A stretch of 64,000 nucleotides of DNA from an uncultured Dehalococcoidia bacterium (GTDB lineage Bacteria; Chloroflexota; Dehalococcoidia; Lucifugimonadales; CATQGZ01), in the NCBI GenBank assembly GCA_958295685.1, contig OY282365.1, forward strand, positions 496,001 to 560,000. The letters are read 5' to 3'. The translations under genes were made by a program, and so were the position numbers. Under the pieces are notes generated by a model. That model did not search any database. It was not told the DNA's origin and saw only the letters and a list, made by a program, of their open reading frames with translations. Shown piece by piece: positions 32,470 to 39,951 of this stretch (positions within the stretch are counted from its first letter, which is position 1; each line of letters starts with the position of its first letter).

Positions 32470-33501
32470 CTACCACCGAATCGGTTTCGTCACCGAGCGT
32501 GAGCCCGCGCCGCCGCCCCACAGCGGAATGACCGCCGAGAATCCTCCGGCGGCGCCGCCCGCTACCAGGACGGTGACGCTGTCCGGGCCGGCGGTCACGC
32601 CGACGTACTCATCGGGGCGGCTGGGGCAGGGCAGGGCGTCGGCCTTGGCCCACTCCGAGGCCTTGCGGCGGGCGGCCCCGTGCAGGAACTCCTTGACCCG
32701 CCTCTTGGACCATCCGGCCGACCTGACGTAGCCGACGTGCTCCGGGCCGAGCACCACCACTATCTCGGATTGGCTGGGAGGTCCTGACGTCAGCATCGCG
32801 TCGGCCACCGATGCGAGGATCGGCTCCGGGCTGTTGCCTGTGTGGTTTGTTGCCTGGTTTGGGGCGAGGGCCGCGAACACGGTGACGGCGCTCCGGTCTG
32901 CGTGGAGGCCGCGCTCGACGTGGAGCGGTTCCCATGGGCTGACGTCCTCAGCCTCCGCGATGCACCAGCTGTACTTTCCGCCGTGCCCCATCGTCGCCTT
33001 GTCCAATTCGCCGGCGGCGGCGCCGGTCACGTTGGAGACGACCAGTCTGACCGCGCGGCCGATGGAGGCGTTGGCCCTGTGTCCGGGGCCGAACACGCCG
33101 ACGCCGGAGTTTATTCCGAGCTCGCGGGCGGCCGGGCCGCTCACCAAGGTCATGGGAGCGGCGCCCTGGGTGCTCACGGAGGTTCCGTGCATGTTGTATT
33201 CGTCTTCGGCCATGGCCTCGACGGCGGCCAGCACGACGGGGAGGTGTTCGGGCAGGCAGCCCGCCATGACCGCGTTGACGGCCACCTTCTCGGCGGTGAT
33301 GACGCGCCCCTTGGCGGGTTCCACGCCGACGATTTCGGACGGCGTCCGACCTGCGCGGTCGAGGAACTCCGTGACCCTGGAGACGGTTGGCGGCACTACG
33401 GGCAGGCCGTCGGTCCAGCCTGCGGCGGAGTAGTACTCCATCGCCTGGACGGCGTCGTCGAACTCGAGGCGTCTGGATGTCAGATTCGGCGGGCTGTTCA
33501 C
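32470..33501 (-). CDS. Conserved hypothetical partner of UGSC selenoproteins
   Basis: The 343-residue protein begins DDAVQAMEYYSAAGWTDGLPVVPPT and has LPEHLPVVLAAVEAM, HGTSVSTQGAAP and GHRANASIGRAVRLVVSNV. From memory of such neighbourhoods this family sits beside UGSC proteins. It is 48 bp upstream of that gene here on the same strand. No signal peptide or catalytic motif can be assigned. A joint role with the selenoprotein is inferred from linkage only. Confidence 0.75.
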   Translation of the reverse strand: MNSPPNLTSRRLEFDDAVQAMEYYSAAGWTDGLPVVPPTVSRVTEFLDRAGRTPSEIVGVEPAKGRVITAEKVAVNAVMAGCLPEHLPVVLAAVEAMAEDEYNMHGTSVSTQGAAPMTLVSGPAARELGINSGVGVFGPGHRANASIGRAVRLVVSNVTGAAAGELDKATMGHGGKYSWCIAEAEDVSPWEPLHVERGLHADRSAVTVFAALAPNQATNHTGNSPEPILASVADAMLTSGPPSQSEIVVVLGPEHVGYVRSAGWSKRRVKEFLHGAARRKASEWAKADALPCPSRPDEYVGVTAGPDSVTVLVAGGAAGGFSAVIPLWGGGAGSRSVTKPIRW

Positions 33502-33520
33502 GGCGCCCGTATGTTACAAT

Positions 33521-33568
33521 CCCGCCGCGTCAAGGACAATACGGCCCGCCGCGTCGAGGACAATACGG
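33521..33568. repeat. Tandem 24-bp repeat between divergent genes
   Basis: Two adjacent 24-bp units (33521-33544 and 33545-33568) differ by one base and contain CCCGCCGCGTC and GGACAATACGG. They lie between the divergent starts at 33501 (minus) and 33615 (plus), so they may be an operator, but no protein can be named. Confidence 0.7.
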
Positions 33569-33614
33569 GCAGCGCGGCAGAGCCGTTCAGCGTTCTCCGG
33601 GGGTTGGATATTTA

Positions 33615-34589
33615 ATGGGCAGACCCTTCAGCCTGGCTGGCGTGTTCGTCGGCTTGGCCGCTCTTGCGGCAGCCGCGGTCGCGTGCGGCCCCGAGCTGAC
33701 CTGGACGATCTACACGAGGGCGGACAACATCGGGGGCAACCAGATCAACGACGTGTTCGTGGACAGGGACGGGCTGGTCTGGGTGGCGACCGAGGGGGGT
33801 CTGGGGGCCAGCGTGTTCGACGGGGAGACCTGGCGGCTGTTCACCGTCGAGGACGGGCTTCCTCACTCCAACGTGTCCGACGTATACGTGGACGACGACG
33901 GGAACGCCTATTTCGCCACCGAGCGGGGCATAACCCGCTACGACGGCAGTGTCTGGACGACCTATACGGAGGAGGACGGCCTCGCCGACGACTTCGTCTT
34001 CGCCTCGGTCGTACACCCCAACGGTGATCTGTGGGTGGGGACGGTGGAGGGGCTGAGCCGCTTCGACGGCAGCAGTTGGACGACCTACACCGAGGAGGAC
34101 GGCCTCGCGGGAAACAACGTCCGCTCGCTCACGGTCGACGACCAGGGCCGCCTGTGGGCCGCGTCGGGGACGGAGGACGGTGGGCTGAGCGTGTTCGACG
34201 GTGAGAGTTGGAGGGTATACCGTCAGGAGGACGGTCTGGTCAGCAACAACGTGCGCTTCGTTGCGCAGGCTCCGGATGGCATTCTGTGGATAGGCACCCT
34301 CGGGGGTCTGAGTTCGTTCGACGGCCGGAGCTTCACCAACCTCACGTCGCGTGACGGGCTGGCGAGCAACTTCATTCTCAAGATCGGGTTCGACTCCAGG
34401 GGCCGTGTCTGGCTCACGACCGGGCGGGCGGGCATCACGGTCCTCGACGGGGACGAGATCAGGGCGTACGAGTTGAAGGAGGGGCCGTTCGGCCACGACA
34501 TCACCTCGGTTGCGGTGGGGCCGGACGACCAGAAGTGGGTGGGGACGCGCGTGGGCGGGCTGCGGGCGCTGAGCGCGGACCAGCCCTAG
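33615..34589 (+). CDS. Two-component-regulator-type beta-propeller lipoprotein
   Basis: The 324-residue product has a lipobox (AAAVACG, Cys24) and then about seven ~40-residue repeats of the Reg_prop type: EDGLPHSNVSDVYVDDDGNAYFATERGITRYDG, EDGLADDFVFASVVHPNGDLWVGTVEGLSRFDG and so on. Such blades form ligand-sensing propellers in hybrid two-component sensors; here the propeller stands alone as a lipoprotein. ATG 33615 is chosen because the signal peptide begins there. Confidence 0.88.
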   Translation: MGRPFSLAGVFVGLAALAAAAVACGPELTWTIYTRADNIGGNQINDVFVDRDGLVWVATEGGLGASVFDGETWRLFTVEDGLPHSNVSDVYVDDDGNAYFATERGITRYDGSVWTTYTEEDGLADDFVFASVVHPNGDLWVGTVEGLSRFDGSSWTTYTEEDGLAGNNVRSLTVDDQGRLWAASGTEDGGLSVFDGESWRVYRQEDGLVSNNVRFVAQAPDGILWIGTLGGLSSFDGRSFTNLTSRDGLASNFILKIGFDSRGRVWLTTGRAGITVLDGDEIRAYELKEGPFGHDITSVAVGPDDQKWVGTRVGGLRALSADQP

Positions 34590-34623
34590 GGCCTGGGGCG
34601 TCCGGTCGGGCCGGCCTGGGGGG

Positions 34624-34935
34624 TCATCGTGGTCTGGACCAGGGGGCCATGATGGAGATTAGGGAGCGCTCGTCTGGGGGTCTGCCTTCGCGGATGCATT
34701 TCTCCAGGTAGACGACGGCCTTGGGACCGGTGGGGAGGCTGTTCACGTGCATCTCCAGCTTGCGGAAGATGCCGACGGCACGCAGGAAATGATCGAGGTG
34801 GAGGTTTTGGTAGGCGAGGTCGTCCCATCGGTCGACCACGGTTCCGGCGAACTCTTGGACCATGAGTGTGGCGCGCTCTTTGACGAGTCGCCTCTCGAGG
34901 GAGTGGAGCATGCGGTTTATGTGTGTGTTTGCCAT
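34624..34935 (-). CDS. Small protein of unknown function linked to the HTH gene
   Basis: The 103-residue product (MANTHINRMLHSLERRLVKERATLMVQEFAGTVVDRWDDL...) is probably helical, with no recognised family. It overlaps the end of the HTH gene by 19 bases, so the two are likely cotranslated and functionally linked. Nothing like it follows the other six repeat elements. Confidence 0.6.
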   Translation of the reverse strand: MANTHINRMLHSLERRLVKERATLMVQEFAGTVVDRWDDLAYQNLHLDHFLRAVGIFRKLEMHVNSLPTGPKAVVYLEKCIREGRPPDERSLISIMAPWSRPR

Positions 34936-35330
34936 GCGGCTTCCTTTGCGAGCTTGAGGGCGTCTGCGATCATTTCAACACGTTTTTCGAGGTCGCGTCC
35001 GTATTGGGCGTTGTGGGCGTGCTGCAGGACGATCTGGGCTGCTTTGAATCTCGCGTTCTTGTCTTCGCCCTTGAGGGCGTCGTAGATGACGGCGGCGGCC
35101 TCGTATGACATGGCGAGTATCTCGGATTCTGCGATCTGCATGGTTATTTCTCGGAGCTGCGTTACGGCATTGCGGAAGTTGTCGTCTTCGAGCCACCTGT
35201 AGAGGGTGGTGCGGCCGACGCCTGCGTTCTTGGCCTGCTGGGAGAGGGAGCCGGGTTTGAGCAGGTGGGGCAGGGTTTCGATCTGCCTCTCGGAGAGTTT
35301 TTCGCTGAAATCTGTTCCAAACTGTTCCAT
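34917..35330 (-). CDS. Helix-turn-helix protein of repeat element D (phBC6A51/terminase-small-subunit-like)
   Basis: The 137-residue protein has a clear HTH near residues 28-50 (SLSQQAKNAGVGRTTLYRWLEDDNFRNAV) and a helical C-terminal half (EILAMSYEAAAVIYDALKGEDKNARFKAAQIVLQHA). This layout resembles small HTH proteins grouped with phage terminase small subunits. ATG 35330 lies within the inverted half of the element-D array, with AGGAG 10 bases upstream. It directly follows the short frame that spans the 11-bp repeats, suggesting translational coupling. Its binding of the array is an attractive but untested idea. Confidence 0.78.
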   Translation of the reverse strand: MEQFGTDFSEKLSERQIETLPHLLKPGSLSQQAKNAGVGRTTLYRWLEDDNFRNAVTQLREITMQIAESEILAMSYEAAAVIYDALKGEDKNARFKAAQIVLQHAHNAQYGRDLEKRVEMIADALKLAKEAAWQTHT

Positions 35331-35343
35331 TTTGTTCCATCTC

Positions 35344-35487
35344 CTAGCTGAGGGTTTGAATTCGTGGTACAAATGTGGGGCACTTGTGGAACATATGTGG
35401 AGCATAACCGGAGCAGTTCTGGGACAATTGTGGGACAGGTCTCTTCAGGGCTGCGAGATTGGCTGCTGCTGGGTTGACTGCTTCCAT
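35344..35487 (-). CDS. Leaderless short frame across the element-D array
   Basis: The 47-codon frame starts at an ATG 6 bp past the -10 box, so its mRNA would be leaderless. It runs MEAVNPAAANLAALKRPVPQ and on through the repeats to a TAG inside AGCTAGGAG just before the HTH start. The element-A frame has exactly the same length (144 nt). It may be a coupling or attenuation leader peptide. Confidence 0.45.
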   Translation of the reverse strand: MEAVNPAAANLAALKRPVPQLSQNCSGYAPHMFHKCPTFVPRIQTLS

Positions 35488-35522
35488 GGGATAAGTGTAG
35501 GACAAGAGTTCGGCGTTGTCAA
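35344..35522 (-). repeat. Promoter-array repeat element, copy D (complete, TGTTCCA type)
   Basis: Reading minus: TTGACA (35522-35517), 17 bp, TACACT (35499-35494), 6 bp, ATG 35487. Seven cores follow at exact 11-bp steps (35437, 35426, 35415, 35404, 35393, 35382, 35371): TGTCCCA, TGTCCCA, TGCTCCG, TGCTCCA, TGTTCCA, TGCCCCA, TGTACCA. CAGCTAGGAGATGG and three oppositely oriented GGAACA cores at 10-bp steps come next (to about 35310). This is the only copy with an intact HTH gene behind it. Confidence 0.9.
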
Positions 35523-35566
35523 GGGGGGGTGGGCAGTGGCCGGTCTGAGGGGAGGGGTGTAGTCGC

Positions 35567-35594
35567 TTGACATGCAAGACCTCGTCAATACAAT
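35567..35594 (+). promoter_or_regulatory. Promoter of the frameshifted gene and PLD-like gene
   Basis: TTGACA (35567-35572) and TACAAT (35589-35594) are separated by 16 bp. The next gene starts at 35679 behind AGAAGGAGGGGTGAC. It is divergent from, and 45 bp away from, the element-D promoter. Confidence 0.65.
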
Positions 35595-35678
35595 GGGCGG
35601 CGGTGGTGAGGCTGTCTTGGGTGCGCTGTGCCGGACGGCTGTGACAGGCGAGCGGACCGCACCAGAAGGAGGGGTGAC

Positions 35679-36156
35679 ATGAAGGCGTTTCTCGGGGCTC
35701 CCGTCAGCAAGGCTCAGCTATTGGACTCACTGGCCGCCCACAGGGAAAACTTCAGCATCTTTTAAGGACGACTTCGAGTACTGGAAGGATGGTTACGGGT
35801 GCGCGGTGGGATGCTCACTCCACGACTTCGCTCCCGGCAAGGAGTGGGACCTCAAGCTGTTCGAGACGCTGTTTGGGATACCGCTAGAGCTCACCCAGGA
35901 GTTTGAGACTATTTTTCACGACCTTGGCTACATCGAATCGACGTACTGGCCCGAACGCTTCGTCAATGCTATTCAGCCTGGGGCGGACTTGAGTGGGGTG
36001 TGCGACAGGTTCAATGCCTGGCGGCGTATGGACGGAGGCTACAAGGCGGGGTATGAATTGGCGGACGGGCTGGTGCTCGCAATCGAGAGGACAGGCGTCG
36101 ATGGAGAATGCCTCGAGGCGAGGAATCCGGCTCCGGTTCTGAGCGAGGCGGGATGA
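35679..36156 (+). pseudogene. Unknown small gene with +1 frameshift at a TTTT run
   Basis: The ATG at 35679 has a strong ribosome site but the frame stops at TAA 35763-35765. Removing one T from TTTT (35760-35763) joins it to the open frame that ends at 36156, giving NFSIFKDDFEYWKDGYGCAVG and a ~158-residue protein. Both halves look coding and the second half overlaps the next gene by ATGA. It could be a real inactivating indel, a sequence error or a +1 recoding site of the UUU-UAA type. Family not recognised. Confidence 0.7.
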
Positions 36157-36956
36157 CGGGGCTGGGGGTCGTCACCACCCCGACCTTCGACTGGCTGGCC
36201 GAGCGGGCGCGCGGCTGCAGGTCGCGTATGCTTGTCGGCAGTCCATATGTCAACGACGGCATCATCAGGCTGACCGACATGGTATCGAATGACGTTTGTC
36301 GCAAGCTGGTCACCCGAACGAACCTGCGGGACTTTGCTGCCCGGTCATCCGACCTGGATACTCTCTGCGCTCTTGCGGAGAACGGCGTGGCGGTCTACAG
36401 CCTGAGCGCCCTTCACGCCAAGGTGTACGTCTTCGACGATACCGCAGCGCTTGTGACCTCCGCTAACGCGACGAATTCAGGGATGTGGCGCAATCTCGAA
36501 TGTGGTCTGAGCACTGAGGACAGTGGTGTGGTGAATGAACTTGCCGAGTCTCTCATGGATGGACTGGGCGCGGAGTATCCCCCCAGCATGGTGGAGGCCG
36601 ACGACCTCAAGGAACTGCATGGCCCAGTCGGGGTTGTCAGGAGAACCTTGCCTGAGCTGCCCGTCTTGGCGCCGGGCGACGATATGCATGGAAGGCCATT
36701 CTCGAAGCCCGACGTAGAGGCGTTTCTGGAGAGGTTCACCGGCTGGCGCAGACTCACGTTGGAAGGGATATTGAAGATGCCGGAGAGCGGATTCCACAAT
36801 AGAGACGTGCTTGCGGTGTGTGGGCCTGTGGCCGCCGAGAGATACCCCAATAATCGCTTCGTGGCTGACCAGTTGCGCAAGCAGACTCAGATTCTGAGGG
36901 ACTTCGGGATCATAGAGTCCCTGGGTGAGGGACACTACAGGCTCAGGGAGGGTTAG
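36153..36956 (+). CDS. Phospholipase-D-like (single HKD) protein
   Basis: The 267-residue product has one HxKxxxxD motif (His88, Lys90, Asp95 in LHAKVYVFDD) followed by TSANATNSGMW, the PLD superfamily pattern. N-terminal GSPYVNDGIIRL also fits. Single-HKD proteins usually dimerise and can be nucleases. A C-terminal ~100-residue part (GWRRLTLEGILKMPESGF to EGHYRLREG) may be a winged helix. It is coupled by ATGA overlap to the frameshifted gene and ends 7 bp before gcvT. The setting suggests an accessory or defence locus. Confidence 0.78.
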   Translation: MTGLGVVTTPTFDWLAERARGCRSRMLVGSPYVNDGIIRLTDMVSNDVCRKLVTRTNLRDFAARSSDLDTLCALAENGVAVYSLSALHAKVYVFDDTAALVTSANATNSGMWRNLECGLSTEDSGVVNELAESLMDGLGAEYPPSMVEADDLKELHGPVGVVRRTLPELPVLAPGDDMHGRPFSKPDVEAFLERFTGWRRLTLEGILKMPESGFHNRDVLAVCGPVAAERYPNNRFVADQLRKQTQILRDFGIIESLGEGHYRLREG

Positions 36957-36963
36957 CGTACTC

Positions 36964-38091
36964 ATGAGTTCCAGTGGGGGGCTTCGCCGGACTTCTCTTT
37001 TCGACACGCACGCGGCGCTTGGGGCGCGGATGGTGCCGTTCGCGGGTTGGGAGATGCCGGTTCAGTACGGGGGGATACTTGCGGAGGCGCGGGCGGTGCG
37101 TTCGGGGGCGGGGCTGTTCGACGTTTCTCACATGGGGCGTCTGGAGATCAGGGGAGCGGACGCGGCGGAGTTTCTGAGCCGGGTTCTGAGCGTGGACGTA
37201 CCGAAGCTGAGGCGGCGTCGGGCGCGGTACAACGTCATCTGCGACGAGAGGGGCGGGATAATAGACGACTGCATCGTCTACCGGCTGGGGGAGGATCGGT
37301 TCTTGGTGATTCCGAACGCCTCGAATACGGACGCCGTGCTCGACTGGTTCTCGAGGTGGGGGGCGGGCCTGAGCTTCGAGATTGCGAACGTGACGTCGGA
37401 GACGGCGATGATCGCGCACCAGGGGCCTGGGGCTGCTGCGATGCTGGGCGGTCTGACGGATCACGATCTGGAGGAGATGCGGATATACACGGCGGCGGAG
37501 ACGGTTGTCGCGGGGAGCGAGGCGCTGCTGGCGCGGACGGGATATACGGGGGAGGACGGCTTTGAGGTCATAGTCGCGGCGGGCGACGCGCCCTCGGTGT
37601 GGGCTGCGCTGTCGGAGAGGGGAGCGGCGCCGTGCGGTCTGGGCTCCCGCGACGTGCTGCGCCTGGAGGCTGGGCTTCTGCTTCACGGCAACGACATGGA
37701 CGTGTCGGTGAATCCCTACGAGGCCGGCCTGGACAGGTTCGTGAGCATGGACAGGGAGGGCTACGTTCCCGGTGACGCGCTGCGTCGGATCCGCGACGCC
37801 GGGGTGAGCCGCAGGCTCGTGGGCTTCCAGATGCTCGGGAGGGGGATACCGAGGCACGGTTACTCCATCATGGACGGTACGGAGGTAATCGGCGAGGTGA
37901 CGAGCGGGACCCGCTCGCCGACTCTTGACATGAGTATAGGTATGGGCTATGTTCCAAACGGCTATGCGGCGGCGGGTTCGCGCTTCCTGATCGACATGCG
38001 GGGCCGTCCCGTGGAGGCGGAAGTGGCCGACCTTCCATTCTACGTGTCGGATGGGGCGTTGCTTGTGCCGATAGCGCCGCTGAGGTCGTAG
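36964..38091 (+). CDS. gcvT: Glycine cleavage system T protein (aminomethyltransferase)
   Basis: GcvT transfers the methylene group from aminomethyl-lipoyl GcvH to tetrahydrofolate. The 375-residue product starts LRRTSLFDTHAALGARMVPFAGWEMPVQY and has GLFDVSHMGRLEI, CGLGSRDVLRLEAGLLLHGNDM and a C-terminal EVTSGTRSPTL, all typical. The ATG lies 7 bp after the PLD-like gene, with no room for a leader or glycine riboswitch. It heads gcvT-gcvH-gcvPA-gcvPB. Confidence 0.96.
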   Translation: MSSSGGLRRTSLFDTHAALGARMVPFAGWEMPVQYGGILAEARAVRSGAGLFDVSHMGRLEIRGADAAEFLSRVLSVDVPKLRRRRARYNVICDERGGIIDDCIVYRLGEDRFLVIPNASNTDAVLDWFSRWGAGLSFEIANVTSETAMIAHQGPGAAAMLGGLTDHDLEEMRIYTAAETVVAGSEALLARTGYTGEDGFEVIVAAGDAPSVWAALSERGAAPCGLGSRDVLRLEAGLLLHGNDMDVSVNPYEAGLDRFVSMDREGYVPGDALRRIRDAGVSRRLVGFQMLGRGIPRHGYSIMDGTEVIGEVTSGTRSPTLDMSIGMGYVPNGYAAAGSRFLIDMRGRPVEAEVADLPFYVSDGALLVPIAPLRS

Positions 38092-38131
38092 CCCGCAGCG
38101 GCCAGTTTTCTATTTGCGGAGAGGTGAGCGC

Positions 38132-38521
38132 ATGAATCCTGCCGACCTCAGGTACTCGAGTGAGCACGAGTGGGCGCGGCTGCTCGACGATGGGAGCGTG
38201 GAGATCGGGATCACCGAGTTTGCGGCGGAGAGCTTGGGCGACGTGGTCTACGTGGAGCTGCCCCCTGTGGGCGGGGGTCTCACGCAGTTCGAGAAGATGG
38301 GTGAGATCGAGTCTGTGAAGGCGGTGTCCGACCTCTTCACGCCCGTTTCCGGCAGGGTCTTGGAGGTCAACGAGCGCGCCTCGGACAGTCCGGAGGTCGT
38401 CAACGAGGATCCGTATGGCGCGGGCTGGCTGATCAGGGCTTCGCTGGATGACGCATCGGGTCTCGACAGGCTGATGACGGCGGATCAGTACCAGGAGTTC
38501 CTGGACTCGCAGGCCGCGTAA
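38132..38521 (+). CDS. gcvH: Glycine cleavage system H protein
   Basis: The lipoyl carrier of the glycine cleavage system. The 129-residue protein has LRYSSEHEWARL, GITEFAAESLGDVVYVELP and the lipoylation site ESVKAVSD (Lys near 63). GAGAGGTGAGCG precedes the ATG. It sits between gcvT and gcvPA. Confidence 0.96.
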   Translation: MNPADLRYSSEHEWARLLDDGSVEIGITEFAAESLGDVVYVELPPVGGGLTQFEKMGEIESVKAVSDLFTPVSGRVLEVNERASDSPEVVNEDPYGAGWLIRASLDDASGLDRLMTADQYQEFLDSQAA

Positions 38522-38544
38522 GGGATGAGAATGTCGAGCGGCCT

Positions 38545-38590
38545 CACGTCGTCATTCCAGCGCGTGCGGGGTTCCGGCGTATGCCGGGGC
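38545..38590. repeat. REP-like short dyad repeat
   Basis: The 98-bp gap between gcvH and gcvPA contains GTCGTCATTCCAGCGCGTG and TTCCGGCGTATGCCGGGG, the pattern of widespread REP-like units (a frame reading NPARAGMTT on the minus strand). A related unit lies at 58857-58890. Confidence 0.5.
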
Positions 38591-38619
38591 AGCGGCGCCG
38601 GGTCTGCCGGGGTCGTCTG

Positions 38620-39951
38620 ATGGGCAGCGAGTCGTTCAGGTCGCCGTATACTCCCAACACCGATTCCGACCGGCGCCGGATGCTCGACGCCATCGGGGTG
38701 AGCAGCGCGGCGGAGTTGTTCGAGGACATCCCCGAGGAGCACAGGGATCCCGTTCTGGATCTGGCTGCGCCCCTGTCGGAGATGGAGCTTTCGGCGTACG
38801 CGCGGGAGTTGTCGGGCATGAACGCGGCGCCGGGCGACTACGCCTGTTTTCTGGGCGCGGGTTCGTACCGCCACCACATTCCGGCGATAGTGCGCCATAT
38901 AACGGGCCGCAGCGAGTACATGACCTCGTACACGCCCTACCAGCCGGAGGTCTCGCAGGGCACTCTCCAGACCGAGTATGAGTTTCAGACGCTGTGTTCG
39001 CTGCTGACGGGGATGGACGCGGCCAACGCCGGTATGTACGACGGCTCGACCTCGCTGGCCGAGGGGGCGCTGATGGCAGCGCGGATCACGCGGCGCGACC
39101 GTGTGGCGGCGCTGGACACGGTGAATCCGAGATTCATCGAGGTGCTTCGGACGTACACGCGCTCTCAGGGGATTGCGGTCGACGTGGTTTCGCGCGACTC
39201 TCCGGAGATCGGCGACAGGACGGCGGCGCTTCTGGTTCAGAGTCCGAACTTCTTCGGCTACATGGAGGACGGGGGCCGGTTCTCCGAGTTGGCGCATTCG
39301 AAGGGGGCGCTGCTGGTGTCCTACGTGGACCCCATATCGTTGGGGATGTTTCGGCCTCCGGGCGATTACGACGCCGACATAGCGGCTGCCGAGGGTCAGG
39401 CGATGGGTGTTCCGACGACGTTCGGCGGCCCATACGTCGGGATATTCGCCTGCAAGGAGCGGTACGTCCGCCAGATGCCGGGGCGCATCGTCGGGAAGAC
39501 GGTGGACACCCGCGGGAGGACGGCGTACGTGCTCACTCTGCAGACCAGGGAGCAGCACATAAGGCGGGAGCGGGCGACGTCGAACATATGCACGTCGGTG
39601 GCGCTCATCGCGCTGATGTCCACGGTCTACATGGCGTCACACGGGAAGCATGGGATGAGGCGCGTTGCGGAGGCCTGCTACCAGAAGTCGCACTACGCGG
39701 CGTCCCTGATAGAGGAGCTTCCGGGCTACTCGCTGCCGATCGAGGGCACGTTCTTCCAGGAGTTCGTCGTCGAGTGCCCGCTTCCGCCGTCGGAGGTGAA
39801 CAGGCGGCTGCTGGAGCGCGGGATAATCGGGGGTCTGGACGTCAGCGACAGGTACCGCAACGGGATGCTGGTCTGCGTCACGGAGGCGAACACGCGGGAG
39901 GAGATCGAGGGTCTTGCGGCCGCGCTGTCGGAGATGGGGGGCGCGGGATGA
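38620..39951 (+). CDS. gcvPA: Glycine dehydrogenase (decarboxylating) subunit 1
   Basis: N-terminal half of P protein as a separate subunit. The 443-residue product has SPYTPNTDSDRRRML, ELSGMNAAPGDYACFLGAGSYRHHIPAIV and GRIVGKTVDTRGRTAYVLTLQTREQHIRRERATSNICT, all family hallmarks. It overlaps gcvPB by ATGA. A split P protein is common in Gram-positive and Chloroflexota lineages. Confidence 0.96.
   Translation: MGSESFRSPYTPNTDSDRRRMLDAIGVSSAAELFEDIPEEHRDPVLDLAAPLSEMELSAYARELSGMNAAPGDYACFLGAGSYRHHIPAIVRHITGRSEYMTSYTPYQPEVSQGTLQTEYEFQTLCSLLTGMDAANAGMYDGSTSLAEGALMAARITRRDRVAALDTVNPRFIEVLRTYTRSQGIAVDVVSRDSPEIGDRTAALLVQSPNFFGYMEDGGRFSELAHSKGALLVSYVDPISLGMFRPPGDYDADIAAAEGQAMGVPTTFGGPYVGIFACKERYVRQMPGRIVGKTVDTRGRTAYVLTLQTREQHIRRERATSNICTSVALIALMSTVYMASHGKHGMRRVAEACYQKSHYAASLIEELPGYSLPIEGTFFQEFVVECPLPPSEVNRRLLERGIIGGLDVSDRYRNGMLVCVTEANTREEIEGLAAALSEMGGAG

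Noticed and set aside
35760..35766. Programmed +1 frameshift at UUU-UAA
   Set aside because: Not rejected outright, but no internal Shine-Dalgarno-like stimulator is evident, so an indel or sequence error is more likely.
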